Made by a program: the position numbers and the translations under genes. DNA of 64,000 bases from Pseudovibrio exalbescens DSM 16456 (GTDB taxonomy: Bacteria; Pseudomonadota; Alphaproteobacteria; Rhizobiales; Stappiaceae), in contig NZ_AUGS01000005.1 in assembly GCF_000422785.1 (NCBI RefSeq), forward strand, positions 62,001 to 126,000. Direction: 5' to 3'. Shown in pieces: positions 1 to 11,447 of this stretch. The notes below the pieces were generated by a model. That model was not told the DNA's origin. It saw nothing but the letters and a program-made list of their open reading frames with translations, and ran no database searches. The stretch's first letter is position 1, and every line of letters starts with the position of its first letter.

Positions 1-9
1 GAGCTATTC

Positions 10-1341
10 GTGTTGAGCCAAGTCGTTCAAACCCGTCGTCGCCGACTTTTGTCACTGCTGTGCAGCGCTGCGGTGTTGATGAGTTTAGGGGCTGCGTCCG
101 CTCAGGTGCAATCCGGTTCGCAAGAGGAACCTTTCAGCCCGCCTTACACTAATGTTCCCTCCGGGCCTCTGCAGTTTGTCGATGGTACCGAGTGGCAGGA
201 CAGCTTTGACGGTGCGCCGGGCAAGCTGTCAAAGATGGACCTGCAAATCCCGACCATCAATGAAAGCACGGCTGATTACATAAAGGGCGCGATTGCCAAG
301 TACCAGCAGATTGTGGTGCAGGGCGGATGGCCTCAGGTGCAGGCTACTGCAAAGCCTCTTCGCATGGGCATGCGCCACGACAATGTTTCGGTTTTGCGCC
401 AGCGCCTGATGGTTTCCGGAGACCTTTCACAGGCAGCCGGCTTGTCCAATACCTTTGACAGCTATGTAGATGCAGCGGTTCGCGCTTTTCAGTTGCGTCA
501 TGGTTTGACGCCGGATGGCGTGGTGGGTGAAAGCACCGTGAAGGCGCTGAATGTTCCGGCAGCAGTGCGCTTGCGTCAGTTGCAGAAGAATCTGGAACGC
601 GTTGATGAACTCGCGCCAAAGCTGGAAGGTCAATATGTTCTGGTGAATATTCCGGGCGCGACCATTGAGGCCGTAGATCAGGGGCACGTGCGCTCTCGTC
701 ATACCGCTGTCGTTGGGAAAATCGATCGGCAGACGCCTATTCTGGATTCGGCAATTCACGAGTTGAATTTCAATCCTTATTGGACGGTGCCCGTCAGCAT
801 CATCCGCAAGGACCTGATTCCGCGGATGCAGAAAAATCCGAACTACTTGGCTGAAAACCGCATTCGCATCTTTGATTGGCATGGCAATGAACTGCAGTGG
901 CAAGACATCGACTGGCAAACGGATGAGGCCACGCAGTATCGTTTTACCCAGGATCCCGGCGACGGAAACTCCATGGGAACTATGCGGATCAACTTCCACA
1001 ATACTCATCAAGTGTATCTTCATGATACGCCGGAGCAGTCCTTGTTCGGCAGTGGGTACAGATTCCACAGTTCCGGCTGTGTGCGGGTTCAGAACGTGCG
1101 CGAATTGGCGACGTGGTTGCTGTCTTCAACTACGCCAGACTGGGATCGGGCGCGCGTAGACCAAGCGATTCGCAGCGGCGAGCGCCTGGATGTGCGCATG
1201 AAATCGAAAATTCCGCTACACATGGCCTACATAACAGCATGGGCAAATTCCGATGGCGTGGTGCATTTCCGTGGCGACATTTACAATCGCGATGGTTTGA
1301 CAGCCGCCAGTGCCGGAGGGCTTGAGAATCCGCTGAACTGA
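10..1341 (+). CDS. L,D-transpeptidase (YkuD/YcbB-like) with peptidoglycan-binding domain
   Basis: A periplasmic enzyme that cross-links peptidoglycan between diaminopimelate residues, or anchors proteins to it. The 443-residue product starts with an arginine-rich n-region (RRRR at residues 9-12), a hydrophobic stretch and an ASAQ-type cleavage site near residue 31, so it is exported. Residues about 115-185 form a peptidoglycan-binding domain (VLRQRL, AVRAFQLRHGLTPDGVVG). The YkuD catalytic domain follows, with the motif HSSGCVRVQN; His353 and nucleophile Cys357 are both present. The GTG at 10 is the first usable start, but the frame is open to the window edge, so the true start may lie upstream. 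The order L,D-transpeptidase, DUF6898, glyA is common in Alphaproteobacteria. Confidence 0.9.
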   Translation: MLSQVVQTRRRRLLSLLCSAAVLMSLGAASAQVQSGSQEEPFSPPYTNVPSGPLQFVDGTEWQDSFDGAPGKLSKMDLQIPTINESTADYIKGAIAKYQQIVVQGGWPQVQATAKPLRMGMRHDNVSVLRQRLMVSGDLSQAAGLSNTFDSYVDAAVRAFQLRHGLTPDGVVGESTVKALNVPAAVRLRQLQKNLERVDELAPKLEGQYVLVNIPGATIEAVDQGHVRSRHTAVVGKIDRQTPILDSAIHELNFNPYWTVPVSIIRKDLIPRMQKNPNYLAENRIRIFDWHGNELQWQDIDWQTDEATQYRFTQDPGDGNSMGTMRINFHNTHQVYLHDTPEQSLFGSGYRFHSSGCVRVQNVRELATWLLSSTTPDWDRARVDQAIRSGERLDVRMKSKIPLHMAYITAWANSDGVVHFRGDIYNRDGLTAASAGGLENPLN

Positions 1342-1389
1342 TAGAGTGGGCATAGCCTCAGGCGTCGATGGTGTACCGGGAGGGTGGGT

Positions 1390-1578
1390 GTGAGTGACCG
1401 TGACACAATCTACTTCGAAATGCGGCCAATGGGTCGGTATGTAAAGGTTAGCGCCATTTGCGGGCGTACAGGCGTTGAAGTCTCGGTGGTAGGCGATGCT
1501 CAAGCCACTCAGGCGCATTTGCAATCCCTTGCGAAGCAAAAGTTGAAACGGCGTCTTGAGCGAGAAAAGAGCGCATAA
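1390..1578 (+). CDS. DUF6898 family small protein
   Basis: A 62-residue protein of unknown function, matching from memory the short alphaproteobacterial family DUF6898 that sits just upstream of glyA. Visible features are a beta-rich core (IYFEMRPMGRYVKVSAI, then TGVEVSVVGDA) and a basic helical tail (KQKLKRRLEREKSA). A GTG at 1384 is in frame, but the GGGAGGG at 1378-1384 would overlap it and is well spaced for the GTG at 1390, which I therefore chose. No signal peptide or membrane segment is visible. It may be cotranscribed with the transpeptidase 48 nt upstream. Confidence 0.7.
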   Translation: MSDRDTIYFEMRPMGRYVKVSAICGRTGVEVSVVGDAQATQAHLQSLAKQKLKRRLEREKSA

Positions 1579-1758
1579 ATTCCGCGCAAATTCGGGTGAT
1601 GACCATTGTTGCCCGGCTATATCTGCAGGGGTGACCCTTGGTTTGCACGGGGGACTGTGATAGCACGAGTGCTCCCAGACCCGTAGCGTTGCGCACGTGC
1701 TGCTGAGGTTTCAGTGGAGGTGCCGCGTTTTGCGACAAACTAAAGATGAGGCCTATCA
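1579..1758 (+). promoter_or_regulatory. glyA leader with possible nested hairpins
   Basis: This 180-nt gap before glyA can fold as two nested stems. The outer stem pairs ACGGG (1647-1651) with CCCGT (1680-1684). The inner stem pairs AGCA (1662-1665) with TGCT (1670-1673) around a CGAG loop. The ribosome-binding site GAGG lies about 8 nt before the glyA ATG. I cannot match the fold to a known riboswitch class, so this is only a candidate structured leader. Confidence 0.3.
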
Positions 1759-3072
1759 ATGTCCCTGACAGATACCAAAGTGAGTACACCCTTGTACCCT
1801 GACTTCTTTACAGGTTCATTGGCCGAGGGCGACAAGGAAATCTTCGAGGCGATCAATCTGGAACTCTCTCGTCAGCAGAACGAGATTGAGCTTATCGCTT
1901 CCGAGAACATCGTCTCGGCTGCAGTCATGGAAGCCCAAGGCTCCGTGATGACTAACAAATATGCTGAGGGCTATCCCGGTCGTCGCTACTATGGCGGTTG
2001 CCAGTACGTGGATATTGCGGAAGAGCTCGCCATCAACCGCGTGAAGCAGTTGTTTGGCTGTGAGTTCGCCAATGTCCAGCCCAACTCCGGTTCTCAGGCC
2101 AACCAGGCCGTTCTCATGTCTCTTTCCAAGCCGGGTGACACGCTGCTGGGCATGAGTCTGGATGCTGGTGGGCACCTGACGCATGGCGCAGCACCCAACA
2201 TGTCCGGCAAGTGGTTCAATGCTGTCCAATATGGCATCGATACCGACACCGGTTTGATTGATATGGATGATGTGGCCAAGATGGCTCGCGAGCACAAGCC
2301 GCAGATCATCATCGCAGGTGGTTCGGCGTACTCCCGTCACATTGATTTTGCTGGCTTCCGTGCCATCGCGGATGAAGTAGGCGCTTATCTTTGGGTGGAT
2401 ATGGCTCACTTTGCCGGTTTGGTTGCCGGTGGTGTACACCCTTCGCCGTTCCCGCATGCACATGTTGCCACGTCCACTACTCACAAAACATTGCGTGGTC
2501 CACGCGGTGGTTTGGTGCTGACCAATGATCAGGCCATTGCAAAGAAGATCAACTCCGCGATCTTCCCGGGTCTTCAGGGTGGGCCATTGATGCATGTGAT
2601 CGCGGGTAAGGCTGTTGCTTTTGGCGAAGCGCTGCGTCCAGAGTTCAAAACCTACGCCAAGAACGTTGTCGAGAACGCTCAAGTGTTGGCCGACACGCTC
2701 AAAAACGGTGGTTTGGACATCGTTTCCGGCGGTACGGACACCCACTTGATGCTTGTGGATCTGCGTCCGAAGAACCTGACGGGTAAGGCAGTCGAAAAGG
2801 CTCTGGGCCGGGCAAACATCACCTGTAACAAGAATGGTGTACCGCTTGATCCACAAAAGCCGACCATCACCTCAGGGATTCGCCTTGGCACACCTGCAGG
2901 CACCACGCGCGGTTTCGGGACCGATGAGTTCCGCGAGGTGGGCAAGCTGATCCTCGAAGTTCTAGATGGACTGCGCGAGGCGGGCTCAGATGAGGCTAAT
3001 GAGGCCGTCGAAAAGGCGGTCAAGGAAAAGGTCATCAAGCTGACCAGCCGTTTCCCGATCTACGGCGGTTAA
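1759..3072 (+). CDS. glyA: Serine hydroxymethyltransferase
   Basis: A cytosolic PLP enzyme converting serine plus tetrahydrofolate to glycine plus 5,10-methylene-tetrahydrofolate, the main source of one-carbon units. At 437 residues it has the usual bacterial length. The N-terminal signature [10 protein letters not shown], the [11 protein letters not shown] motif and the cofactor lysine in [13 protein letters not shown] (Lys243) are all present. The C-terminal region [17 protein letters not shown] is also typical. It is followed at short distance by nrdR and the riboflavin genes, a conserved alphaproteobacterial order. GAGG upstream of the ATG supports the start. Confidence 0.98.
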   Translation: MSLTDTKVSTPLYPDFFTGSLAEGDKEIFEAINLELSRQQNEIELIASENIVSAAVMEAQGSVMTNKYAEGYPGRRYYGGCQYVDIAEELAINRVKQLFGCEFANVQPNSGSQANQAVLMSLSKPGDTLLGMSLDAGGHLTHGAAPNMSGKWFNAVQYGIDTDTGLIDMDDVAKMAREHKPQIIIAGGSAYSRHIDFAGFRAIADEVGAYLWVDMAHFAGLVAGGVHPSPFPHAHVATSTTHKTLRGPRGGLVLTNDQAIAKKINSAIFPGLQGGPLMHVIAGKAVAFGEALRPEFKTYAKNVVENAQVLADTLKNGGLDIVSGGTDTHLMLVDLRPKNLTGKAVEKALGRANITCNKNGVPLDPQKPTITSGIRLGTPAGTTRGFGTDEFREVGKLILEVLDGLREAGSDEANEAVEKAVKEKVIKLTSRFPIYGG

Positions 3073-3111
3073 GCAACGACTGGAATTGACGGATTATAGG
3101 AGCAAGCGCCG

Positions 3112-3597
3112 ATGCGTTGTCCGTATTGTGGGGGCGAAGATACTCAGGTGAAGGATTCTCGGCCAACCGAGGATAACACCGCCATTCGCCGACGCCGTGT
3201 GTGCCAGACTTGTGGTGGGCGTTTCACAACGTTTGAACGTGTGCAGTTGCGTGAACTGACCGTTATCAAGCGCAACGGTCGGCGTGTGCCCTTTGATCGT
3301 GAAAAACTCATGCGCTCTGTTTTGATTGCGACGCGAAAGCGCCCGGTTGAGCCAGAGCGCATTGAGCGCATGGTGAGCGGTCTTGTACGCCAATTGGAAA
3401 GCTCTGGTGAGAGTGATGTGATGGCGGAGGATATCGGCCATCTGGTCATGGAAGGGCTGAAGGCGCTCGATGATATCGCCTATGTGCGGTTTGCATCTGT
3501 TTATAAGAATTTCCGCGAGGCCAAGGACTTCGAAGCGCTGCTGGATGAACTCAGTGATGGGGAAGCAGACCCTTTACTTATGCCCAGAAGCGATTAA
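3112..3597 (+). CDS. nrdR: Transcriptional repressor NrdR
   Basis: A regulator of ribonucleotide reductase genes that senses ATP/dATP. The 161-residue product has an N-terminal zinc ribbon (CPYCGG at residues 3-8 and CQTCGGRF about residue 31) and a following ATP-cone domain beginning [16 protein letters not shown]. Length and domain order match the family. AGGAG lies about 8 nt upstream of the ATG. The gene is 39 nt after glyA and 41 nt before ribD, on the same strand, so a shared transcript is likely. Its targets, the nrd genes, are not in this window. Confidence 0.97.
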   Translation: MRCPYCGGEDTQVKDSRPTEDNTAIRRRRVCQTCGGRFTTFERVQLRELTVIKRNGRRVPFDREKLMRSVLIATRKRPVEPERIERMVSGLVRQLESSGESDVMAEDIGHLVMEGLKALDDIAYVRFASVYKNFREAKDFEALLDELSDGEADPLLMPRSD

Positions 3598-3638
3598 GTC
3601 TGTTTCATCGTTCTAATTTAAATCGATGAGGTACAGTC

Positions 3639-4808
3639 GTGCCAGTTGCTGCTTCCGGCCCCGCTACCACGGGTGATCCCAAACAACGTGAGGTTGACGA
3701 GCGGTTTATGGCGGCCGCGCTGTCTTTTGCGCAGCGCGCTCAGGGGCGCACCTGGCCGAACCCGCCTGTCGGAGCATTGATCGTACGCCAGCAGGAAGGG
3801 CAATCCGTCATTGTGGGGCAGGGGGCAACCATGCCTCCCGGTGGCCCTCATGCTGAGGTTCAGGCCCTGCGGCAAGCTGGTGAAAGGGCGCGTGGTGCTA
3901 CAGCCTATGTCACCCTGGAGCCTTGCGCCCATCATGGACGTACTGGACCGTGTGCCGTGGCCTTGGCGGAGGCCGGTATCGCCCGCGTGGTTTACGGCCT
4001 CAACGACCCCAATCCACTTGTTGCGGGAAGCGGTCGAGAAATACTCGAGGATCACGGTATCGACGTCGTGCAAGGGGTGCTGGAACCGCAGTGCCGGCAA
4101 GCAGTGCAAGGTCACCTGACACGCATTGAAAAAGGACGACCGCATCTGCTTCTGAAAATGGCGATCTCTCATAATGGATTTATCGGTCAGACCGGAGAAG
4201 GGCAGCTTGCAATCAGCAGTTCATTGAGCAAGCGCCTCGTCCATGGCTTGAGGGCGCGGATGGATGGCATACTTGTGGGAATTGGTACTGTTCTTGAGGA
4301 TGATCCTGAACTGACCTGTCGCTTGCCCGGCATGATTTCTCACTCGCCAGTTCGCATTGTCATGGACAGTCGGGCCCGTTTGCCTCTGAACTCCAAGCTC
4401 GTAAAATCCTGTCAGGACGTGCCCCTGTGGCTTCTTGCGGGGGAAGATGCAGAGGAAGATCGGGTAAGCGCTCTTGAGCGGTGCGGGGTTACGGTGATCA
4501 GCAGCAACTGCCTGCGCGATGGACATGTTTGTCTTGATACTGTTCTGTCTGCCTTGTATATGCGCGGCCTGTCGCAGGTTATGGTTGAGGGGGGAGCCCA
4601 CATTGCCCGTGCCATGTTGGATGAGAATGTCATTGACGAGGCCCTTATCTTCAAGGGACAAGGGACTGTGAGTGCAAGCGGCTTGCGGCCATTCCTGAGC
4701 GAGGGTATTGAGGCATTGGACCGTAGCCGGCGATTTATTAGGCGTGTCGAGCGCCATAGTGATGGGGATACGGTTCTGCACTATGGTCGAATTGAGGAGT
4801 TCGTTTAA
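3639..4808 (+). CDS. ribD: Bifunctional riboflavin biosynthesis protein RibD (deaminase/reductase)
   Basis: Catalyses the deamination and then reduction of the pyrimidine intermediate in riboflavin synthesis. The N-terminal zinc deaminase domain shows HAE (His71) and PCAHHGRTGPC (Cys96, Cys105). The C-terminal reductase domain (about residues 165-385) includes PVRIVMDSRARLP and VMVEGGAHIARAML. The start is GTG at 3639, supported by GATGAGG 8 nt upstream. The stop codon directly abuts the ribE start, which implies translational coupling. Length (389 aa) is normal. Confidence 0.96.
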   Translation: MPVAASGPATTGDPKQREVDERFMAAALSFAQRAQGRTWPNPPVGALIVRQQEGQSVIVGQGATMPPGGPHAEVQALRQAGERARGATAYVTLEPCAHHGRTGPCAVALAEAGIARVVYGLNDPNPLVAGSGREILEDHGIDVVQGVLEPQCRQAVQGHLTRIEKGRPHLLLKMAISHNGFIGQTGEGQLAISSSLSKRLVHGLRARMDGILVGIGTVLEDDPELTCRLPGMISHSPVRIVMDSRARLPLNSKLVKSCQDVPLWLLAGEDAEEDRVSALERCGVTVISSNCLRDGHVCLDTVLSALYMRGLSQVMVEGGAHIARAMLDENVIDEALIFKGQGTVSASGLRPFLSEGIEALDRSRRFIRRVERHSDGDTVLHYGRIEEFV

Positions 4809-5414
4809 GTGTTCACTGGCATTGTTACCGATCTCGGGCAGATCGTCGCCTTGGAAGATATTGCCGCAGGTCGGCGGGCGCGTATTGCATGCTCTTACGA
4901 TCCAGCCTCTATCGACATCGGAGCCTCTATCGCTTGTGGTGGCGTATGCCACACCGTTATTGCCCGGGGTGAAGACGATGGGCAGGCGTGGTTTGAGGTG
5001 GAATCGGCTGCTGAAACTCTGGCGCTGACAACCGTGGCTGACTGGAAAGTGGGTGATTCAGTGAACCTTGAGCGGTCTCTGGCCATGGGCGACGAACTGG
5101 GAGGGCATTTGGTGCTGGGGCATGTGGATGGTACCGCGCGGATTGTCGAACGGACCGAGCATCCTGACAGCGTCTACTTGAAGTTCGAGTGCGCCCCCGA
5201 ATTTGCGCGGTTCATTCCCAAGAAGGGCTCTGTGTGTCTGGACGGTACATCGCTGACAGTGAATGAAGCGGATGGAAACACTTTCTCGGTTTTCCTTATA
5301 CCTCATACACTTGCCGTTACTACTTGGGGGAGTCGACACAAGGGCGACAAGGTGAATCTTGAGGTTGATATGATGTCGCGATATGTCGCGCGACTCGCAG
5401 AATTCACAGTGTAG
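4809..5414 (+). CDS. ribE: Riboflavin synthase, alpha subunit
   Basis: Dismutates two molecules of 6,7-dimethyl-8-ribityllumazine to riboflavin. The 201-residue product has the two internally repeated lumazine-binding domains, beginning MFTGIVTDLGQI and, in the second half, GTARIVERTEHPDSVYLKF. The motif GVCHTV and its second-half counterpart GTSLTVNE are visible. GTG start, immediately after the ribD stop with no gap. The symbol follows the alphaproteobacterial convention (ribC in E. coli). Confidence 0.95.
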   Translation: MFTGIVTDLGQIVALEDIAAGRRARIACSYDPASIDIGASIACGGVCHTVIARGEDDGQAWFEVESAAETLALTTVADWKVGDSVNLERSLAMGDELGGHLVLGHVDGTARIVERTEHPDSVYLKFECAPEFARFIPKKGSVCLDGTSLTVNEADGNTFSVFLIPHTLAVTTWGSRHKGDKVNLEVDMMSRYVARLAEFTV

Positions 5415-5510
5415 TCGAATTGGCGCATCTGCGTCATCAAATTGTCTGGACAAACCACCTCAGACGTGGTTCCTGACCAACAGTTTCACCAGTATAGAGA
5501 GAGCACCGCC

Positions 5511-5960
5511 ATGAGTGTCGTTCCACATATCCTCGTGATTGAGGCCCGGTTTTATGAAGAGCTTGCGGATGCACTTTATGAGGGAGCCGAGGAGGCTCTT
5601 GATCGTGCTGGTGCCAAAGTCTCTCGAATTGCAGTGCCGGGTGTTCTTGAAATTCCTGCCGCACTGTCGATGGCACTTGCTGCGATGGAGAACGGAGACG
5701 CCGATTACGATGGGTTCGTTCTTCTAGGCTGTGTCATTCGTGGTGAAACAACTCATTATGATATCGTCAGCAACGAGTCCGCACGCGCTATCATGGAATT
5801 GACGATCGATGCTGCCGTGGCAGTGGGCAATGGTATTCAGACCGTTGAAAATCAGGAACAGGCCTGGGCCCGCGCAAGCGTTGACAAGAAGAACAAGGGT
5901 GGTGCCGCAGCCGAGGCCTGTCTGGCCATGATCGGCATTCGCGACCACTTCGGAGTTTAA
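5511..5960 (+). CDS. ribH: 6,7-dimethyl-8-ribityllumazine synthase
   Basis: Condenses the ribityl pyrimidine from RibD with dihydroxybutanone phosphate; the product feeds RibE. The frame is open back to 5442, but the family begins close to the [14 protein letters not shown] beta strand and an AGAGAGAG purine run precedes the ATG at 5511, so I chose that start (149 aa). Motifs include [11 protein letters not shown], the substrate loop [12 protein letters not shown] and [16 protein letters not shown] near the C terminus. The next gene, nusB, begins 11 nt after the stop. Confidence 0.95.
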   Translation: MSVVPHILVIEARFYEELADALYEGAEEALDRAGAKVSRIAVPGVLEIPAALSMALAAMENGDADYDGFVLLGCVIRGETTHYDIVSNESARAIMELTIDAAVAVGNGIQTVENQEQAWARASVDKKNKGGAAAEACLAMIGIRDHFGV

Positions 5961-5971
5961 GACAAGTATCA

Positions 5972-6481
5972 ATGACTCACGACGACAATAACAATAAGCA
6001 CGTCGAAGTCCGTCCAGCGAACAAGCGGGGCGCGGCGCGCCTTGCTGCTGTGCAGGCGGTCTACCAGATGGAAGTTGCTGGCACGCAGATGAACGATGTG
6101 CTGGGCGAGTTCGAAGCTTTCCGTCTTGGCAAGGAAATTGACGGCGATCAATACCGGGAAGCTGATGCGGCCTGGTTCCGTGATCTGGTGATGGCGGTGG
6201 TTGAAGACCAACGTGTGATCGATCCTCGCATTCATCAGGCCTTGTCGGATGATTGGCCGCTGAAGCGTATCGATGTGACCCTGCGGGCTATCTTGCGCGT
6301 TGGGGCGGCGGAATTGTTCCGCAAGAAAGATGTGCCAGCCCGAGTGATCATCAATGAGTACATTGATGTGAGCAAGGCGTTTTTCGAGCATGATGAAACA
6401 CGTCTGGTGAACGGAATTTTGAACCGTCTGGCGCATGAACTGCGCACTACGGAATTTGATGATGCCCCAAAGGGGGGCTGA
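5972..6481 (+). CDS. nusB: Transcription antitermination factor NusB
   Basis: An RNA-binding factor acting with NusE (S10) in antitermination of rRNA transcription. The 169-residue all-helical protein shows [18 protein letters not shown] near the N terminus. The C-terminal half has [27 protein letters not shown] and FVNGILN-like [10 protein letters not shown]. It is located between ribH and thiL as in most Alphaproteobacteria. Its stop overlaps a TTG that could start thiL, so the genes are tightly coupled. Confidence 0.95.
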   Translation: MTHDDNNNKHVEVRPANKRGAARLAAVQAVYQMEVAGTQMNDVLGEFEAFRLGKEIDGDQYREADAAWFRDLVMAVVEDQRVIDPRIHQALSDDWPLKRIDVTLRAILRVGAAELFRKKDVPARVIINEYIDVSKAFFEHDETRLVNGILNRLAHELRTTEFDDAPKGG

Positions 6482-6484
6482 TTG

Positions 6485-7492
6485 ATGACTGATCGTAAGT
6501 TGGGCGAATTTGAGCTGATAGAGCGCTTCTTTGCGCCGCTTGCGACGGGCCAAGGAGCGGCAGGTCTGAAAGATGATGCTGCCGCTTATACCCCGCAGCC
6601 TGGTCATGACCTCGTGATCAGCAAGGATATGCTTGCCAGCGGTGTGCATTTCTTTCCGGACGATCCGCCGGAAGCAGTCGCCGCGAAAGCACTGCGGGTC
6701 AATCTTTCCGACATTGTATCAAAGGGCGCTCGGCCAACCGGGTATGTCCTTGGCCTTGGTCTTGGCGCTGACATGCCAGAGAACTGGGTCGAGCGGTTTT
6801 GTGCCGGCTTGGCTGCGGATCAGGAGCGCTATGATATATCCTTGCTCGGTGGAGATACCATATCCACGGGGGGCAAGATTGTTCTTTCGGTCACGTTGTT
6901 TGGTGAAATGCCGTCCGATGGCATTGTGCGGCGGACGACTGCCCAGGCCGGCGATTTGATTTTTTTCAGTGGCACCTTGGGCGACTCCTCGCTTGGCCTT
7001 CAATTGAGGCTGAAGCCGGAGCTGGCAGAGATCTCAGGTCTTTCTCATGAAGACCTTGCGTATCTCAAGCAGCGGTATTTGTTACCCGAGCCGCGCACCG
7101 CAGGTTATTCGGCAGTTGCCCGGTTTGCGGCTGCATCAATGGATGTATCGGATGGGCTTGCCGCTGATTTGGGCCACATGTGCCGCGCCGCTGGTTTGAT
7201 CGCGGATGTGACTGTTGAAAGCCTGCCATTGTCTGGGGCTGCGAGGCGATGGTTGGAAGCAGATCAGAACATTTGGCCCTGGATCGTCTCTGGCGGTGAT
7301 GATTATGAGCTGTTGTGCGCTGTTCGACCTCGTGACAGAGATGCTTTTCTTGCAGCCATGAGGGAAACGGGAACGCATGTAACCGAAATAGGCCGATTTG
7401 GTTTGCAGGATGATGCGGATCCGGGGGTGCGTTTCAATAAAGGCGGCACGGTCGTCGCTGTTGAAGGCCCCGGTGGCTATCGGCACGTTTAA
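6485..7492 (+). CDS. thiL: Thiamine-monophosphate kinase
   Basis: Phosphorylates thiamine monophosphate to the active cofactor thiamine diphosphate. The product (335 aa from the ATG at 6485) has the PurM-like fold signatures: GEFELIERFFAPL, LKDDAA, DLVISKDML, the Mg-binding VNLSDIVSKGARP and LLGGDTI. The C-terminal half has MDVSDGLAADL and VSGGDDYELL. A TTG at 6482 is also in frame, but the adjacent ATG is the better start. It ends the rib-nusB-thiL run; a weak hairpin follows. Confidence 0.95.
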   Translation: MTDRKLGEFELIERFFAPLATGQGAAGLKDDAAAYTPQPGHDLVISKDMLASGVHFFPDDPPEAVAAKALRVNLSDIVSKGARPTGYVLGLGLGADMPENWVERFCAGLAADQERYDISLLGGDTISTGGKIVLSVTLFGEMPSDGIVRRTTAQAGDLIFFSGTLGDSSLGLQLRLKPELAEISGLSHEDLAYLKQRYLLPEPRTAGYSAVARFAAASMDVSDGLAADLGHMCRAAGLIADVTVESLPLSGAARRWLEADQNIWPWIVSGGDDYELLCAVRPRDRDAFLAAMRETGTHVTEIGRFGLQDDADPGVRFNKGGTVVAVEGPGGYRHV

Positions 7493-7509
7493 CCACAAGT
7501 CTATGAGAA

Positions 7510-7527
7510 AACCCTGAGATAAGGGTT
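7510..7527 (+). terminator. Weak hairpin after thiL
   Basis: AACCCT (7510-7515) pairs with AGGGTT (7522-7527) around a 6-nt loop, followed by GTTGCTT. The stem is short and the T tract is broken, so it is at best a weak terminator. Confidence 0.3.
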
Positions 7528-7580
7528 GTTGCTTAGATTGTATCGTCTAGTGTTCTTGCCCGAAGAGGAGAGAGGACATC

Positions 7581-8807
7581 ATGACGACCCTCGTTGAGTC
7601 TGCAGGGCATATTGACGATCAACTGGCGCGACGCAACGCGTTGTTGCTGGCAGTTGCGCAATCTTTGGGCGGATCATTCGCTACAATCATTTTTGCTACC
7701 TCTGCCATTCTTGGAGCCAGTCTCTTGGGGGCGGACAAATCGCTGGCAACTCTACCCGTAACCGCATTTGTTTTGGGGACGGCGCTTGGTACGCTGCCTG
7801 CGGGTGTGATCATGCGCCATTATGGGCGGCGGTTTGGCTTTGCCATTTCCATGTTGCTGGGCTGCGTGTTCGCGCTTCTTGCAAGTGCCGCAGCTTTTTG
7901 GGGCAGTTTTTATCTTCTGTGTGTTGCTACTTTGGGGACGGGCCTTGTTGCTGCCTTCGTCCAGCAATTTCGGTTTGCGGCTGCCGATACGGCCAGCGAC
8001 GCATTCAAGCCAAAGGCGATATCCTGGGTGCTGGCGGGCGGAATAGCGGCCGGAGTCATTGGACCGCAAACGGTTATCTGGACCAAGGATCTATTCGAAC
8101 CTTTCATTTTTGCCGGTACTTATCTCGCGCAGGCCGGTCTTAGTCTGGTTGCCTTTGTGGTTGTGCTGAACGTGAAAGTACCCTTCGTCAAGCCAAGGGA
8201 AGCCCTTGATGTACCAAAAGGGCGTTCGTTTGCACAAATCATGCAGGATCCCCGATTTTCAGTGGCGGTCCTGTGCGGGATGATCAGTTACGCCGTGATG
8301 AGTTTGGTCATGACGTCGGCGCCGCTTGCCATGGTTGCATGTGGCCTTACAGAGACAGATGCTGCACTGGGCATACAATGGCACGTTGTGGCAATGTTCG
8401 GGCCTTCTTTCTTTACCGGGAATCTTATTGCCAGATTTGGCGCTCTAAAAATAATGGGCTTGGGATTCGCGCTTTATGTGGTTTGTTCGCTGGTTGCGCT
8501 CACCGGACTGGAGCTTTGGATATTCTGGAGTTCACTTGTTTTACTTGGCCTTGGCTGGAATTTTTCCTTTATTGGGGCCACGTCTTTGCTGACTCAATCG
8601 TATCGCAATGAAGAACGCAACATGGTTCAGGCGGTGAATGACTTTCTTGTCTTCGGTCTGGTGGCGGTTGCTTCTTTTTCCTCAGGGGAGCTTTTGCATT
8701 CATTTGGCTGGGAGACCGTGAACACTATGGTGTTCCCGTTCGTTGCGGTGTGCCTGATTGCGTTACTCTGGCTTGGTCTTAGAGAGAAAAGCGAAAGTAT
8801 TGCATGA
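7581..8807 (+). CDS. MFS transporter, substrate unknown
   Basis: A 408-residue major facilitator protein with about 12 hydrophobic segments. The motif-A-like loop GVIMRHYGRRFGF joins segments 2 and 3. An amphipathic central loop (VKPREALDVPKGRSFAQIMQDPRF, about residues 200-225) divides the two halves. The second half includes AMFGPSFFTGNLIARFG and LGLGWNFSFIGATSLL. The substrate cannot be read from sequence. AGGAGAGAGG precedes the ATG. It stands alone between thiL and hppA. Confidence 0.85.
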   Translation: MTTLVESAGHIDDQLARRNALLLAVAQSLGGSFATIIFATSAILGASLLGADKSLATLPVTAFVLGTALGTLPAGVIMRHYGRRFGFAISMLLGCVFALLASAAAFWGSFYLLCVATLGTGLVAAFVQQFRFAAADTASDAFKPKAISWVLAGGIAAGVIGPQTVIWTKDLFEPFIFAGTYLAQAGLSLVAFVVVLNVKVPFVKPREALDVPKGRSFAQIMQDPRFSVAVLCGMISYAVMSLVMTSAPLAMVACGLTETDAALGIQWHVVAMFGPSFFTGNLIARFGALKIMGLGFALYVVCSLVALTGLELWIFWSSLVLLGLGWNFSFIGATSLLTQSYRNEERNMVQAVNDFLVFGLVAVASFSSGELLHSFGWETVNTMVFPFVAVCLIALLWLGLREKSESIA

Positions 8808-8895
8808 GAAAAGTCGGGGATGCCTACGTGATGTCAACATACGTGTTACCTAGGACTACCCCATAAAACATTCTTGACGGATAGTTCCAGCCATA

Positions 8896-8934
8896 TACCG
8901 TCTTTCTACGCAGTACTTACTAGGAAAGACGGTA
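8896..8934 (+). promoter_or_regulatory. 11-bp inverted repeat upstream of hppA
   Basis: TACCGTCTTTC (8896-8906) and GAAAGACGGTA (8924-8934) are perfect inverted arms around a 17-nt spacer. A TTGACG (8874-8879) precedes it. A second promoter-like pair follows (TTGATT at 8936-8941, TATTAA at 8957-8962, 15-nt spacer). There is no T tract, so it is not an intrinsic terminator. It could be a dyad operator or a leader stem-loop. Confidence 0.5.
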
Positions 8935-8991
8935 CTTGATTTGCTCAAAAGCACGCTATTAAAGTGGCAATCTAACCCTAGGGGAGGGTAA

Positions 8992-11124
<2,133 letters not shown>

Positions 11125-11151
11125 GAAGCAATCGTATCTGTGAGACTTCTA

Positions 11152-11181
11152 GAAGGCGGCCTTTGGGTCGCCTTCTTTTTT
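11152..11181 (+). terminator. Rho-independent terminator of hppA
   Basis: GAAGGCG (11152-11158) pairs with CGCCTTC (11169-11175), followed by a run of six T. It lies 27 nt after the hppA stop codon. Confidence 0.9.
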
Positions 11182-11384
11182 GGGTGGAGGGAAGCCATGC
11201 GCCGGCGCCGTTATTGGCGGTATATGCAAGATAGAAGAAGCCGCTGCTTGTGGGGGGAGGTCACTCCCATCCCATCTTCCTATTGGTTCTCGCGGGCGTC
11301 TATTTCAAAACCCTATCCTCACAGCTTGGCGCACAAACAGCGCGCAAATGAGGTGCTTTATTCCAGTTCGCATTGAGCAAAAGG

Positions 11385-11416
11385 AAAACCCCGCCACCGT
11401 GGAGCGGCAGCGGGGT
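11385..11416 (-). terminator. Rho-independent terminator of bamE
   Basis: On the minus strand AACCCCGC pairs with GCGGGGTT and is followed by TTCCTTTT. It lies about 32 nt beyond the bamE stop. Confidence 0.8.
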
Positions 11417-11447
11417 TCAGATCGGGTCTTGTTAATGTGGTGGCGTA

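Larger units (their letters stand above)
11125..11447. other. Intergenic region between convergent hppA and bamE
   Basis: A 323-nt gap holding two intrinsic terminators, one at each end of its central part. The middle (about 11185-11380) has an ATG at 11197 after GGAGGGAAG, opening a 59-codon highly basic reading frame with no recognisable domain. I see no gene I can support there. Confidence 0.6.

Noticed and set aside
1816-2856. 346-codon open frame antisense to glyA
   Set aside because: glyA is a complete conserved gene; the antisense frame has no recognisable domain and reflects codon bias.
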